DNA from: Desulfoscipio geothermicus DSM 3669
Lineage (GTDB): Bacteria > Bacillota > Desulfotomaculia > Desulfotomaculales > Desulfallaceae
DNA length: 52,766 nucleotides
Direction: 5' to 3'
Assembly: GCF_900115975.1 (NCBI RefSeq)
Contig: NZ_FOYM01000026.1
Span: 1 to 52,766 of the forward strand
The notes below the pieces were generated by a model that was given only the letters and a program-made list of their open reading frames with translations, was not told the origin of the DNA and ran no database searches. The position numbers and the translations under genes are program-made. Shown here in pieces: positions 25,262 through 34,707 of this stretch. Each line of letters begins with the position of its first letter. Position 1 is the stretch's first letter.

Positions 25262-27040
25262 ATGGAAACCCAAAAATTACGGCCGCTGGATAAACAAAAA
25301 TTATATGACTTAATTCGCACCGCCAGGGGGGAAATAGAAGCCGACATTTATATTCAAGGCGGTACGGTAATCAATGTTTATTCCGGTGAATTAATAAAAG
25401 CCAACGTGGCTATAAAAGGCCGGCACATCGCTTACGTTGGCGACGGGGATGCCATGGTGGGGGACGGCACTCGGGTGCTGGACGCCGCCGGCATGTACCT
25501 ATGTCCCGGGTACATTGAGCCGCATGCCCATCCCTTTCAAACTTACAACCCGATCACTCTGGTCGAAAATGTGATGACCCGGGGTACTACCACCCTGATT
25601 TGCGATAACTTGTTTTTTTTCATGCTCATGGATGAGGACAGGTTGATGCATTTATGGCGGGAACTGGCTGAACTGCAGGTAAAACTATTATGGAGTATCC
25701 GCCTGGATCCCCAAACCTATTCCCGCGCCAGAATGACCAGGTTTGCACCGGAGGGCATCAAACAATTGCTGGATACGCCCCTGTCCAGGCAGGTGGGGGA
25801 GCTAACCGATTGGCCATCGCTGGTAAACGGCCATGTGCAGATGCTGGAAAACATCCTGGCCGCCGGCCACCTGGGCAAACGGGTGGAGGGCCATGCCCCC
25901 GGCGCCTCGATGCAGACCCTGAACATGCTGGCCGCCGGGGGCGTTTCAGCCTGCCATGAAAGCATAACGGGAGAAGAAGCGTTGCGCCGCCTGCGCCTGG
26001 GCATATATGCCACCCTACGGCACAGTTCCCTGCGCCCGGACCTACCCGGATTGATTAAAGATCTGCTCAGCAGCGGAGTGGACCTGCGGCGCACCATGGT
26101 TACCACCGACGGGGTGACTCCCCCGAGCATGGGGCAGGGGTTTACCGATCACATATTGCGCGTGGCCATGCAGGCGGGACTGCCGCCAATGGATGCCTAT
26201 CGTATGGCTACCATCAATCCGGCCGTCTACTACGGTCTGGACGATGAACTGGGCGGTATCGCCCCGGGCCGGCTGGCTGATGTTCTTTTTTTGACTGAAC
26301 CAACCAACCCCACCCCGGTGAAAGTGCTGGCCGAAGGCGCACTGGTAGCGGAACAGAGCAGGCCGCTGGTAAAATTCCCTGAACCGCGCTGGCAAGATTA
26401 CAACATCACTGCCGTTTCCGGCTCCACGGACGGAATAATCCCCCATGACCTTGTTCCCGCCGCCCGAACTGGTGCCTTTCCGGTGATGCAACTGGTCAAT
26501 CCCGTGATCACCCGTAGACAGGACATGGTATTACCGGCACAAGACAGCCTGGTTGATATAACAGGTAAGCGGGGTTTGCTTTATGCCACTTTGCTTGACC
26601 GGAAAGGCAGCTGGGTTTGCAGCGGCATCTTGGGCGGCTTTGCCGATGACTTGGCCGGCCTGGCCTGCTCCAATACCATCACCGGCGACATACTGGCCCT
26701 GGGACGCAGCCCCGGAGAAATGCTGCTGGCCGTAAAACGCATGTTTGAAATGGGCGGAGGGGTAGTATTGGTTGAAAAACACCGGGTAATTTATGAATTA
26801 CCCCTGCCTCTGGGCGGCATCATGAGTCCAGCGCCCGTGGATCAGCTCATTGAGGAATGCAGCACTTTGTACGCTCTGCTGGCGGAGCGGGGCCACACCC
26901 ACTACGACCTGCTGTATACCTTACTGTTTTTATCGGCCACGCACCTGCCGGAATTACGCTTATCCCCGGCCGGCATTCTTTCTGTAAAGGATAAAAAAAT
27001 ACTGGTTCCCGTCAAATATACCGGCAAACGCCCGGTATAA
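25262..27040 (+). CDS. ade: Adenine deaminase
   Basis: This 592-residue amidohydrolase deaminates adenine to hypoxanthine. The N-terminal half has the metal motif EPHAHPF (HxH), then VEGHAPGAS, CHES and TTDGVTPPSM. The second half carries the adenine deaminase C-terminal domain (GGFADDLAGLACSNTITGDILALG, GGGVVLVEKH, LPLPLGGIMS). Length matches the family. It starts at ATG 25262 behind GGAGG. The gene stands between a divergent gene and a gerW-like gene with its own promoter. Confidence 0.95.
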   Translation: METQKLRPLDKQKLYDLIRTARGEIEADIYIQGGTVINVYSGELIKANVAIKGRHIAYVGDGDAMVGDGTRVLDAAGMYLCPGYIEPHAHPFQTYNPITLVENVMTRGTTTLICDNLFFFMLMDEDRLMHLWRELAELQVKLLWSIRLDPQTYSRARMTRFAPEGIKQLLDTPLSRQVGELTDWPSLVNGHVQMLENILAAGHLGKRVEGHAPGASMQTLNMLAAGGVSACHESITGEEALRRLRLGIYATLRHSSLRPDLPGLIKDLLSSGVDLRRTMVTTDGVTPPSMGQGFTDHILRVAMQAGLPPMDAYRMATINPAVYYGLDDELGGIAPGRLADVLFLTEPTNPTPVKVLAEGALVAEQSRPLVKFPEPRWQDYNITAVSGSTDGIIPHDLVPAARTGAFPVMQLVNPVITRRQDMVLPAQDSLVDITGKRGLLYATLLDRKGSWVCSGILGGFADDLAGLACSNTITGDILALGRSPGEMLLAVKRMFEMGGGVVLVEKHRVIYELPLPLGGIMSPAPVDQLIEECSTLYALLAERGHTHYDLLYTLLFLSATHLPELRLSPAGILSVKDKKILVPVKYTGKRPV

Positions 27041-27043
27041 ATT

Positions 27044-27072
27044 TTGTAATTTAATAGAAATACTGGTATACT
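27044..27072 (+). promoter_or_regulatory. Candidate sigma-A promoter of the gerW-like gene
   Basis: TTGTAA (27044-27049) and TATACT (27067-27072) are 17 nt apart, 57 nt before the GTG start. Confidence 0.45.
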
Positions 27073-27128
27073 AACACTAAAGGTGCTGCAATCCGGGCAC
27101 AAACGCTTTTTCAGCGGGAGGTTACATA

Positions 27129-27434
27129 GTGTTGCCTGGTGACATGTCGAAAAGCATTCTAACCGGGCTGAAAACAGCCGCCGCCCCCAATATGGTGCTG
27201 GGCGAACCCATTGCGGTGCAGGGAACTACCCTGGTGCCCGTAATCTCAATCACCACCGCTTACGGTGGATCGGCCAACCATACCGGGGGCGGAGGTTTTA
27301 AAATTGACCCGGTGGCTGTGGTGGCGCTGCGGGACGGAGAAATAAATGTTTATCCGCTCCAGCGCGGCAATGCCGTGGAAAAGCTGGCAGCGTTGCTGCC
27401 GAAAGTCCTGGAACTGGACAATGATGAAGAATAG
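27129..27434 (+). CDS. GerW/YtfJ-like sporulation protein, short form
   Basis: This 101-residue protein has the YtfJ/GerW pattern: VLGEPIAVQGTTLVPVISITTAYGG, a Gly-rich HTGGGGF patch and DPVAVVALRDGEINVYPLQ. Bacillus GerW is about 150 residues and needed for normal germination; this copy is shorter at both ends. It starts at GTG 27129 behind GCGGGAGG. The next gene begins 33 nt downstream. Confidence 0.82.
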   Translation: MLPGDMSKSILTGLKTAAAPNMVLGEPIAVQGTTLVPVISITTAYGGSANHTGGGGFKIDPVAVVALRDGEINVYPLQRGNAVEKLAALLPKVLELDNDEE

Positions 27435-27467
27435 CTGAAAGCTCGGGGGTGCGGAGGAGGAATGCAC

Positions 27468-27782
27468 ATGTCCAACGTAGTAAACCTGGAAAACATTCGC
27501 CTGGAAAAACTATTGCGCGAATTATATACCGCGCAAAAATGTACTTTTTTCCTGGAAGACGCCATGGGGCGGGTCATGGACCAGTTTGGGTTCACCGAAC
27601 AAGAAGCAATTGACATTGTCAAATTACTGATGGAAAAAGGATTGATTTCTACCAGGGCCTTTTTACCGGCAACATTCCTCAGACCCAAGTATATACGTAT
27701 GTTTCCCGTTGTGCTAACCGCCAAAGCCCTGGTATTGCTTAAGGACAGCGAGGAAAAAAATAAAGGTGAGCAATTTAATTAG
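27468..27782 (+). CDS. Hypothetical protein, probable helix-turn-helix fold
   Basis: This 104-residue protein starts at ATG 27468, placed because GGAGGAGG lies 7 nt upstream; an ATG 6 nt earlier is too close to that site. The sequence is helix-rich (LENIRLEKLLRELYTAQKC, GFTEQEAIDIVKLLMEKGLIS) with a winged-helix-like middle, but I cannot name the family. Co-directional with the GerW-like gene. Confidence 0.65.
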   Translation: MSNVVNLENIRLEKLLRELYTAQKCTFFLEDAMGRVMDQFGFTEQEAIDIVKLLMEKGLISTRAFLPATFLRPKYIRMFPVVLTAKALVLLKDSEEKNKGEQFN

Positions 27783-27783
27783 C

Positions 27784-27921
27784 TCACCTGGGGGATTTAT
27801 CTTCCCCGGAACAGACGTCCGGGTTCGGTTCCACGTATACTTCAGCAGGTTTGATTCGGTAAGGCTTGTAAAATCCTTTGTGCTTGTCGGGCGCAGCCGC
27901 GCGCTTATCCGAATCCGCCAT
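27784..27921 (-). CDS. Small hypothetical protein (45 residues)
   Basis: This short gene has ATG at 27921-27919 behind a very strong AAGGAGGGGGG site and a stop at 27784. The product, starting MADSDKRAAAPDKHKGFYKP, is charged and Pro-rich with no membrane segment. It directly follows the 65-residue zinc-ribbon-like gene on the same strand. Its stop is 1 nt from the end of the convergent gene. Confidence 0.55.
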   Translation of the reverse strand: MADSDKRAAAPDKHKGFYKPYRIKPAEVYVEPNPDVCSGEDKSPR

Positions 27922-27950
27922 TATACCCCCCTCCTTACGCAACATTTGGT

Positions 27951-28148
27951 TTATTCACTACGGGTCAGGTGAAAATGATTGTGCTGAATTTTTATTGTAT
28001 GCGCAGCCCCACATTCCGGACAGGTTTTTGATTCACCCTCCCGAAACCGGATTTCGCCGATATGTTTGCCGCAGCAGGTTATTTCAATGCTAAGAATTTG
28101 GCCATTCTCGCGAAAGTTTACTCGGTAATCCATTTTTTTGTTGCTCAT
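27951..28148 (-). CDS. Small protein with Cys pairs, zinc-ribbon-like
   Basis: This 65-residue protein starts at ATG 28148 behind GAGGTGAGGG. It has CC (TCCGKHIGE) and CPECGAAH, so four Cys may hold a metal, and a basic, His-rich tail (IQHNHFHLTRSE). Function unknown. Confidence 0.65.
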   Translation of the reverse strand: MSNKKMDYRVNFRENGQILSIEITCCGKHIGEIRFREGESKTCPECGAAHTIKIQHNHFHLTRSE

Positions 28149-28197
28149 TATTCCCTCACCTCAATTTACCGTATTTTACCTCAGTATTCTTTTTTTA

Positions 28198-28215
28198 AAC
28201 AGGAAATTTCCTGTT
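28198..28215. promoter_or_regulatory. 18-bp perfect palindrome
   Basis: AACAGGAAATTTCCTGTT is a perfect dyad that overlaps the end of the next gene (28214) and lies just upstream of the zinc-ribbon-like gene. It could be an operator or a stem; no T-run follows in the gene direction. Confidence 0.4.
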
Positions 28216-29032
28216 AAATTATACCAATTACCTCGATGGCTATTGTTACTGACTCAAGCGCTTCATAAACCATATCGATCAGGTGGACGCAACCGTCACC
28301 CCGCCCGAGCAGACCGGCGATTTGCTTTTTACTTTGGGCGCTGGCCGGCCGGCTGACCATTTGATCTAAAAATACCGCGGCCTCCTGGCAAACCGGGTCA
28401 GGAACGCGCAATAAAGTGCCCCGGCATTCAGTGACCACTAATTGCCTGTCCAGGACAATTTCTACATTCAGTTCATGAAAAGAATCGCTTAATTGACTGC
28501 ATACCCGGTAATCATTTACCTCCCTATAAACGGATTGAGCTTTGAACCGGTTGAACAAGTTGGATGTACGCATATGGCCGGCATATTCATGCCACTTCCG
28601 ATTGACTCGGTGCAGGTTGCTGTAATAGCGGCATGAATCGGCATAAAACTTCTCCCAGTAATTGCTGTATTCCACCGCTGAAGCAAAACCTCTTTCAGTA
28701 TATAAGAATGTTTCCGCCTGAATAACGCCACGCACGGTATCGGCAAAGACCGAGCGAGGGAATTCTCCCATCCCGGCCAACGCTTCCTTCAACGCCGGGC
28801 CACAGTCAAAGTAAGCCTGCACGCCGCGCAGACCGACTATATCCATGTTTGCCGCGGGCGGGGAATAGTTTTCCCAGGTAGCCTCAATAACCGTAAAACT
28901 TACCGGGTCTACTTTTAAAAAAGCGCCCACCTCGCAATCAGTGCCGCAATAAACTGTCCGCGCTTCCAAAAAAGCCCCGGGCGCGTCCCGGCGCACCGTG
29001 GTCAGCCAGTGTCGCTGTAAAATATTGGACAC
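28214..29032 (-). CDS. Conserved hypothetical protein, DUF2889-like C-terminus
   Basis: This 272-residue soluble protein starts at GTG 29032 behind AAAGGAGTGAG. The C-terminal third (VCQEAAVFLDQMVSRPASAQ then GRGDGCVHLIDMVYEALES) resembles the end of DUF2889 proteins, where a Gly-Cys-x-His-Leu pattern closes the domain. The N-terminal half has a few Cys (YCGTDCEVG) and alternating strands. I do not recognise a catalytic site. Confidence 0.65.
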   Translation of the reverse strand: MSNILQRHWLTTVRRDAPGAFLEARTVYCGTDCEVGAFLKVDPVSFTVIEATWENYSPPAANMDIVGLRGVQAYFDCGPALKEALAGMGEFPRSVFADTVRGVIQAETFLYTERGFASAVEYSNYWEKFYADSCRYYSNLHRVNRKWHEYAGHMRTSNLFNRFKAQSVYREVNDYRVCSQLSDSFHELNVEIVLDRQLVVTECRGTLLRVPDPVCQEAAVFLDQMVSRPASAQSKKQIAGLLGRGDGCVHLIDMVYEALESVTIAIEVIGII

Positions 29033-29155
29033 AGTCTCACTCCTTTAGCACTATTATACTGTAAAACAATCAATTTTTGGCTGATAAATTTACAGCGATA
29101 TGGAAAAGGTTTATTTCCAGGTATGCCGAATAAAAATATAGCGGGAGGTGATTTT

Positions 29156-29575
29156 ATGAGTTTTATCCAGAAAATAGCGGATAGCGCCAAGCAGTTGAGC
29201 ATCCGCGCCAGGGACTTCGGCGGCATGGCCGGAGACAAGGCCAAGGACCTGACCAAAAAATCTTCGGATTTGCTCGAACTCACCAGAATGAAGCATGAAT
29301 TGCGAAAAATGGAAAAGGAAATGGAAAATAACCTGGCCGGTATCGGCGCATTATATTACCAGCAGCAATCAGGCAAGGATAACGTAGAAGAAGAAATGCA
29401 AAGGCTACTGGCCACAACCCGGGAGTTAGAACAGGAAATGAAAGAACTGGAAGCGGAAATTGCCGCTATGCAGCCCGAGCAGCCGTTTTGTCCTGATTGC
29501 CGCAAAGAACTGCCCGCAGGCGGCAATTTTTGCAGCTACTGCGGCAAGCAAATCTCCAGTAAACAGACGCAGTAA
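29156..29575 (+). CDS. Coiled-coil zinc-ribbon protein
   Basis: This 139-residue protein starts at ATG 29156, chosen because GGGAGGTG lies just upstream; an ATG at 29123 is less well placed. Residues about 40-110 form a charged coiled coil (MKHELRKMEKEMENNLAG, TRELEQEMKELEAEIAAM). The C-terminus is a zinc ribbon, CPDCRKELPAGGNFCSYCGK. The arrangement is that of many small Firmicute envelope or stress proteins. Role unknown. Confidence 0.78.
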   Translation: MSFIQKIADSAKQLSIRARDFGGMAGDKAKDLTKKSSDLLELTRMKHELRKMEKEMENNLAGIGALYYQQQSGKDNVEEEMQRLLATTRELEQEMKELEAEIAAMQPEQPFCPDCRKELPAGGNFCSYCGKQISSKQTQ

Positions 29576-29750
29576 AAATATTTTATCTGGTTATTTATGT
29601 CGAGTATATAATTGATAAATTTCTCATGAATCAACTGTCACAGGTCAAAAGAAAGGCCGCTGAATAGGGTAAGACATTAAACCAGCAGTTAAACGAAACA
29701 ATTTACCGGTCTGCTGAAATTCCTTCTGCAGCGCGCCAAAGAACGAACGA

Positions 29751-29792
29751 AGTAAAACTAAGCCGCGGTTTTCACCGCGGCTTAGTTTTACT
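29751..29792. terminator. Bidirectional terminator
   Basis: A perfect 19-bp stem (29751-29769 with 29774-29792) with loop TTTC lies between the zinc-ribbon gene and the convergent acetoacetyl-CoA ligase gene. The 175 nt before it hold nothing else I can support. Confidence 0.85.
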
Positions 29793-29802
29793 TCTATTTG
29801 CA

Positions 29803-31755
29803 TTATACCTGCAGTTCCGGAATATCTCTGTACAAATCCAGGGCTTCGGGGTTAGCAAGGGCATCCCGGTTTTTAACAGGTTCGTTATGGATAATGTTGC
29901 GCACGGCCATTTCGACTTTTTTTCCACTGATGGTATAAGGGATATCATCCACGGCAATGACTTTGGCCGGGACGTGCCTGGGGGTGGTATTGACCCGAAT
30001 GGTGGTTTTGATCTTCTTGATCAGGTCACCGTTTAAGACCACATTTTCAGCCAGCTTGACAAATAATATCACCCGCACGTCATTGTCCCAATTCTGGCCC
30101 ACCACCAGGCTGTCTTTGATTTCTTCCAACGCCTCCACCTGCCGGTAAATTTCCGCCGTGCCGATGCGCACCCCGCCGGGATTGAGGGTGGCGTCGGAGC
30201 GCCCGTAAATGATGATGCCGCCGGTATCGGTGATCTCAATGTAATCCCCGTGGTTCCAGACATTCGAATACATGCTGAAATACGCATTGGTATATTTTTC
30301 ATTACTTTCGTCATTCCAAAAACAAACAGGCATGGATGGAAAAGAGGACGTACAAACCAGTTCGCCCTTTTGATTAACCACCGGCCGTCCGCTGTCATCA
30401 AAGGCATGCACCTCCATGCCCAGGCCGCGGCACTGCAATTCCCCGGCATACACCGGACCGATGGGATTGCCCAGGGCGAAACATGAAATAATATCCGTGC
30501 CCCCGGAAATGGACGACAGGCACACATCTTCCTTAATGTCGCGGTAAACATATTCAAAGCTTTCGACCGACAGGGGTGACCCGGTGGACAGGATGGCCTT
30601 GAGCGGTGTCAGATCAAAAGTTTCCCGGGGTTTTACTCCTTCCTTTTCTATGGCCGCCAGGTATTTGGCGCTGGTGCCGAAAACAGTAACCCTCTCGTCC
30701 TGCGCCATTTTAAATAACGCCTCGGGGCCGGGGTAAAAGGGCGAGCCGTCATAAAGGAGTATGGTGGCCCCCAGGGCCAAAGAACTGACCAACCAGTTCC
30801 ACATCATCCAACCGCAGGTGGTAAAATAAAATATAGTATCTTCACGTTTCAAGTCCGTATGTAGCTTGAGTTCCTTCAAATGCTGGATTAAAGTCCCGCC
30901 CGCACCGTGAACAATACATTTGGGCACGCCCGTGGTACCGGAGGAATACATGATATATACCGGGTGATCAAAGGGCAACTGCGCAAATTCAATTTCCAGC
31001 CCGCTTTCCGGCGCCATGAAATCGGCAAACAACACCGCGTTGGGTATAGCGCCCAGATCAGGTGCGGGGTCTGTATAAGGCACCACCACCACTTTTTCCA
31101 CCGAAGGAATTTCCTCGATGATCCTGACCACCCGTCCCAGTGAATCGTGTTGCTTACCATTATAATAATAGCCGTTGGCTGTAAAAAGCACCCGCGGCTG
31201 AATTTGCCCGAACCGGTCCAACACCCCTTTGATTCCGAAATCCGGTGAGCAGGATGACCAGATGGCGCCGATGCTGGTAGCGGCCAGCATAGCAATCACC
31301 GTTTCCGTCATGTTGGGCATAAAACCGGCCACCCGGTCGCCAGCGGCAACCCCCAGGTGCCGCAAGGAGCGGGCCAGGCGCACCACCCGGTCAAACAACT
31401 GGGCATAGGTAAGGCGCACCGGCACTTGCCCCTCGCCTTTAAAAATAATAGCAGTTTGTTCATCACGATAACGCAGCAGGTTTTCAGCAAAATTCAACTT
31501 TGCTCCTGGAAACCAGCGGGACCCGATCATGTCATCCTGGTTAATTACCACACTGTCATAAGGGCGGGAAGCCTTTATTTCACAAAACTCCCACATAGCC
31601 GCCCAGAAATCGGCCGAGCAGTTGACTGACCAATCATATAGTTCTGAATAATCAGAAAAATTTTTACCGTATTTATTATTTACGAAATTAATAAATGCGG
31701 TCATATTGGCTTTTTGCTTACGCTCTTCCGATGGTACCCATAATGGCTTTTTCAT
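29803..31755 (-). CDS. Acetoacetate-CoA ligase (acetoacetyl-CoA synthetase)
   Basis: This 650-residue ANL-superfamily enzyme makes acetoacetyl-CoA from acetoacetate, ATP and CoA. The N-terminal part (WVPSEERKQKANMTAFINFV and NFAENLLRYRDEQTAIIF) is characteristic of acetoacetyl-CoA synthetases. The P-loop is MYSSGTTGVPKCIVHGAGG, the hinge is YGRSDATLNPGGVRIGTAEI, and the catalytic Lys is in TISGKKVEMAVR. It starts at ATG 31755. Monocistronic; it converges with the zinc-ribbon gene. Confidence 0.93.
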   Translation of the reverse strand: MKKPLWVPSEERKQKANMTAFINFVNNKYGKNFSDYSELYDWSVNCSADFWAAMWEFCEIKASRPYDSVVINQDDMIGSRWFPGAKLNFAENLLRYRDEQTAIIFKGEGQVPVRLTYAQLFDRVVRLARSLRHLGVAAGDRVAGFMPNMTETVIAMLAATSIGAIWSSCSPDFGIKGVLDRFGQIQPRVLFTANGYYYNGKQHDSLGRVVRIIEEIPSVEKVVVVPYTDPAPDLGAIPNAVLFADFMAPESGLEIEFAQLPFDHPVYIMYSSGTTGVPKCIVHGAGGTLIQHLKELKLHTDLKREDTIFYFTTCGWMMWNWLVSSLALGATILLYDGSPFYPGPEALFKMAQDERVTVFGTSAKYLAAIEKEGVKPRETFDLTPLKAILSTGSPLSVESFEYVYRDIKEDVCLSSISGGTDIISCFALGNPIGPVYAGELQCRGLGMEVHAFDDSGRPVVNQKGELVCTSSFPSMPVCFWNDESNEKYTNAYFSMYSNVWNHGDYIEITDTGGIIIYGRSDATLNPGGVRIGTAEIYRQVEALEEIKDSLVVGQNWDNDVRVILFVKLAENVVLNGDLIKKIKTTIRVNTTPRHVPAKVIAVDDIPYTISGKKVEMAVRNIIHNEPVKNRDALANPEALDLYRDIPELQV

Positions 31756-31969
31756 GCAAAAACAACCCCCTCGTTGAATAATAATTTACACATACCGCCC
31801 TATTATGTTTAATCTTCTGCATTGTTTTGCAATACCTGTGCCAGCGGCTACGGACTGTTTATACACTATTGGCGGGCCTTGCCTGAAATGCACATTAGTA
31901 AACCTGTTTAAAATATTATACACTTTAACCCGAAACTGATAAGTATAGCGACATTTACCTGGCAAAACA

Positions 31970-31999
31970 TTGACAGAGAAAATTATTTTATAAGATAAT
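31970..31999 (+). promoter_or_regulatory. Sigma-A promoter of the sirtuin gene
   Basis: TTGACA (31970-31975) and GATAAT (31994-31999) are 18 nt apart; the start codon is 41 nt downstream. The rest of the 285-nt gap before the gene holds no supported feature. Confidence 0.5.
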
Positions 32000-32040
32000 G
32001 TTATAAACTTACGATAATTACATTAAACGGAGGTTTTTTT

Positions 32041-32823
32041 GTGCAATACATTGATAAAATCAAAGAAATAGTTCGCCTGCTCAAAGAATCCCAAAAAACG
32101 CTGGCCCTCACCGGAGCCGGTATCAGCACGGAAAGCGGCATTCCCGATTACCGCAGCCCCCAGACCGGACTGTGGGAAAAGCATGACCCCATTAAAACCG
32201 CCAGTCTGTCGGCCTTAAAAAAGGACCCCGCCCAATTTTACGCCATCAACCTGGAACGCTGGACCGCTTACAATAACGCCAAACCCAACCCGGCCCACTA
32301 TGCCCTGGAACGTTTGGAAAAAACAGGTTTGCTGTTGGGGGTGATTACGCAAAATATAGACAGCTTGCATGTCAAAGCAGGCTCCAACAGGGTTTGGGAA
32401 GTGCACGGCCACCTGCGCACCTGCCACTGCATGTCCTGCAAGGCTGAACATGATTTTTCCAACCTGGCGGCCCGTTTCAAAGGCGGGGAAAACCCACCGC
32501 GCTGCCTCAAATGCTCCGGTATCCTGCGCCCGGACGTGGTACTGTTCGAGGACCGGATGAACGAAGATTTCTTTCAGGCCACCCAGGTCATTTCGGGCTG
32601 CCAGTTGCTGCTGGTGGTGGGTAGCAGCCTCACCGTCTATCCGGTGGCCGGCCTGCCGGGAGTGGCCAAGCAAATTGTGATCATCAATAAAACCCCCACT
32701 CCCTGGGACGAAGAAGCGGCCGTAGTAATAAACGAAAGCGCCGGGCGGGTATTTAGAGATATCATGGCGGAGTTGGGAGAGCAACTGCCCGGCGAACTGG
32801 GAAACACAGCGGAAAATCACTGA
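32041..32823 (+). CDS. NAD-dependent protein deacylase (sirtuin)
   Basis: This 260-residue Sir2 enzyme removes acyl groups from lysines using NAD+, giving O-acyl-ADP-ribose. Motifs are LTGAGISTESGIPDYRSP, TQNIDSLH, the catalytic His in EVHGHL, two zinc pairs (CHCMSC and CLKCSG), RPDVVLFED and VVGSSLTVYP. It starts at GTG 32041 behind GGAGG. In other bacteria such enzymes reactivate acetyl-CoA synthetase; acs is in this window (50471) but far away. Its 3' end overlaps the convergent EEP gene by 62 nt. Confidence 0.94.
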   Translation: MQYIDKIKEIVRLLKESQKTLALTGAGISTESGIPDYRSPQTGLWEKHDPIKTASLSALKKDPAQFYAINLERWTAYNNAKPNPAHYALERLEKTGLLLGVITQNIDSLHVKAGSNRVWEVHGHLRTCHCMSCKAEHDFSNLAARFKGGENPPRCLKCSGILRPDVVLFEDRMNEDFFQATQVISGCQLLLVVGSSLTVYPVAGLPGVAKQIVIINKTPTPWDEEAAVVINESAGRVFRDIMAELGEQLPGELGNTAENH

Positions 32824-33532
32824 TTATGGTTTGATTATGGTTCGTAGATCTAAGTTTAAGATCCGCAGCCAGGGGCAGATGGTCCGAAGCCCGGCTGTCA
32901 TGGACCCCGGTATCACGGACTTCCCAGTGTTTTGATACGAAAATATAATCTATTTTATATTTGGGAAAATCGGCCGGGAAAGTCAACCCCGCTCCCGCAG
33001 GGTCCACCGGCGTAAGCAAAACCTGCATTATTTGTATTTCCGCCGCATCGGGCCGCGCATTAAAATCGCCGGTTAATACCAGGGGTGCTTCATCGTCAGC
33101 AATAATGTCCGTAATTGTATCCACCTGCCGTAAACGCTCTTCCTGGTTGAGCCCTAGATGCGTGGTGTAAAACGCCACCGGACGGTTATGCACGACAATT
33201 TCAGCGCGTAGGAGGCCCCTTTTTTCGCCCACGCTGGGCAGGGGATAATTACGACATGATACAATGGGGTACGAGGAAACAACTGCATTACCAAATCTGG
33301 CCAGACAACCCCATCGAACGTTGGGTCCGAAGAACGCATACATGCCCAGCAACCGGCCCAGCTTATGCGCCTGGTTGAAAAACAAACTGCGGGGGTTACA
33401 ACAATCCACTTCTTGCAAACCCGCTATTTGAGCTCCCGTAGCTGCGATGGTGGAAGCCACCGCTTTTAAAGATACACTGCCGTCAATACCCAGGCAATGT
33501 CTGATATTATATGTTAATACTTTTAATTTCAC
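32762..33532 (-). CDS. Endonuclease/exonuclease/phosphatase (EEP) family hydrolase
   Basis: This 256-residue enzyme has the EEP motifs: KVLTYNIRHCLG, GLQEVDCC (metal Glu), FYTTHLGLN, LTGDFNARP and ASDHLPLAADL. Such proteins hydrolyse phosphodiesters of nucleic acids or phospholipids. It starts at GTG 33532 behind GGTGAG. The last 20 or so residues (after LAADLKLRS) are antisense to the end of the sirtuin gene and unlike the domain, so the stop has probably moved by loss of an earlier one. Confidence 0.88.
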   Translation of the reverse strand: MKLKVLTYNIRHCLGIDGSVSLKAVASTIAATGAQIAGLQEVDCCNPRSLFFNQAHKLGRLLGMYAFFGPNVRWGCLARFGNAVVSSYPIVSCRNYPLPSVGEKRGLLRAEIVVHNRPVAFYTTHLGLNQEERLRQVDTITDIIADDEAPLVLTGDFNARPDAAEIQIMQVLLTPVDPAGAGLTFPADFPKYKIDYIFVSKHWEVRDTGVHDSRASDHLPLAADLKLRSTNHNQTIISDFPLCFPVRRAVALPTPP

Positions 33533-33670
33533 TTATCTCACCTTGACAAAACAATTTGCAAATAATTGTATGTTGGGCCATCAGGCCCTGCAATTGATAT
33601 GGAAGACCTATAATAATCTATTAAAACTCGGTTTAAAAAAGTGCCTGTTTGTACAAGGAGCTATGTAAAA

Positions 33671-34693
33671 ATGAGCGTTATTATTCTGGCTATTGAAACT
33701 TCCTGTGATGAAACTTCCGCCTCCGTAGTGGCGGACGGCGCGGTTATCAAGTCCAACATTATATCTTCCCAGGTGGACGTACACCGCAAGTTTGGCGGCG
33801 TGGTGCCCGAGGTGGCATCCCGCAAGCACCTGGAATTGATTAACATAGTCATACGGGAGTCCCTGGACGCCGCTGGAATCGGTTTCGGCGACCTCAGCGC
33901 AGTGGCCGTTACCTACGGCCCCGGACTGGTGGGCGCTCTTTTGGTTGGAGTGGCTGCAGCCAAAGCCATCGCCTTCGGACTGGACATTCCCCTGCTGGGG
34001 GTCAACCATATTGAAGGACATGTTTTTGCAAACTTTTTAACCGAAACTAACCCGCAATTTCCTTTAATTTGCCTGGTGGTATCCGGCGGCCATACGGACC
34101 TGGTGTTAATCAAGGATTTTGGTGATTATCAATTGCTGGGCGCTACCAGAGATGACGCGGCCGGGGAAGCTTTTGACAAGGTGGCCCGGGTTCTGGGTTT
34201 GGGCTACCCGGGCGGACCGCTGATTGACAACCTGGCCACCGAGGGTAATGACCGGGCCATCACCCTGCCCCGGGCCTACCTGGAAGAGGGTAGCCTTGAT
34301 TTTAGTTTCAGCGGACTAAAAACAGCAGTCATCAATTACCTGCACCGCTTGAAACAGAAAGGCGAGCCGGTCAATGCAGCCGACGTGGCAGCCAGTTTCC
34401 GCCGGGCGGTAGTGGACGTACTGGTGGACAAGTCACTCCTGGCCGCCCGGCAATACGAAACCGATACCATCATGCTGGCCGGCGGAGTGGCAGCCAATCG
34501 GCTGTTGCGGGATGAACTTGCCCGCCGGGCGGCGGAAGAACGTCTGCGGGTCATTTACCCTCCGCCGGTGCTGTGTACGGACAACGCCGCCATGATAGCC
34601 TGTGCGGCACACTATAAATACCTGCGCGGCGATTTTGCCCCGCTGACACTTAACGCCATACCCAATTTGCAACTGGGATTAGACCGCTATTAA
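33671..34693 (+). CDS. tsaD: tRNA N6-adenosine threonylcarbamoyltransferase TsaD
   Basis: This 340-residue essential tRNA modification enzyme forms t6A at position 37 of ANN-reading tRNAs, with TsaB, TsaC and TsaE (not in this window). The ASKHA fold starts [16 protein letters not shown], the metal motif is [11 protein letters not shown], then [31 protein letters not shown] and [11 protein letters not shown]. It starts at ATG 33671 behind AAGGAG; an earlier in-frame start at 33641 lacks a site. Confidence 0.97.
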   Translation: MSVIILAIETSCDETSASVVADGAVIKSNIISSQVDVHRKFGGVVPEVASRKHLELINIVIRESLDAAGIGFGDLSAVAVTYGPGLVGALLVGVAAAKAIAFGLDIPLLGVNHIEGHVFANFLTETNPQFPLICLVVSGGHTDLVLIKDFGDYQLLGATRDDAAGEAFDKVARVLGLGYPGGPLIDNLATEGNDRAITLPRAYLEEGSLDFSFSGLKTAVINYLHRLKQKGEPVNAADVAASFRRAVVDVLVDKSLLAARQYETDTIMLAGGVAANRLLRDELARRAAEERLRVIYPPPVLCTDNAAMIACAAHYKYLRGDFAPLTLNAIPNLQLGLDRY

Positions 34694-34707
34694 AATGATT
34701 TAACATT

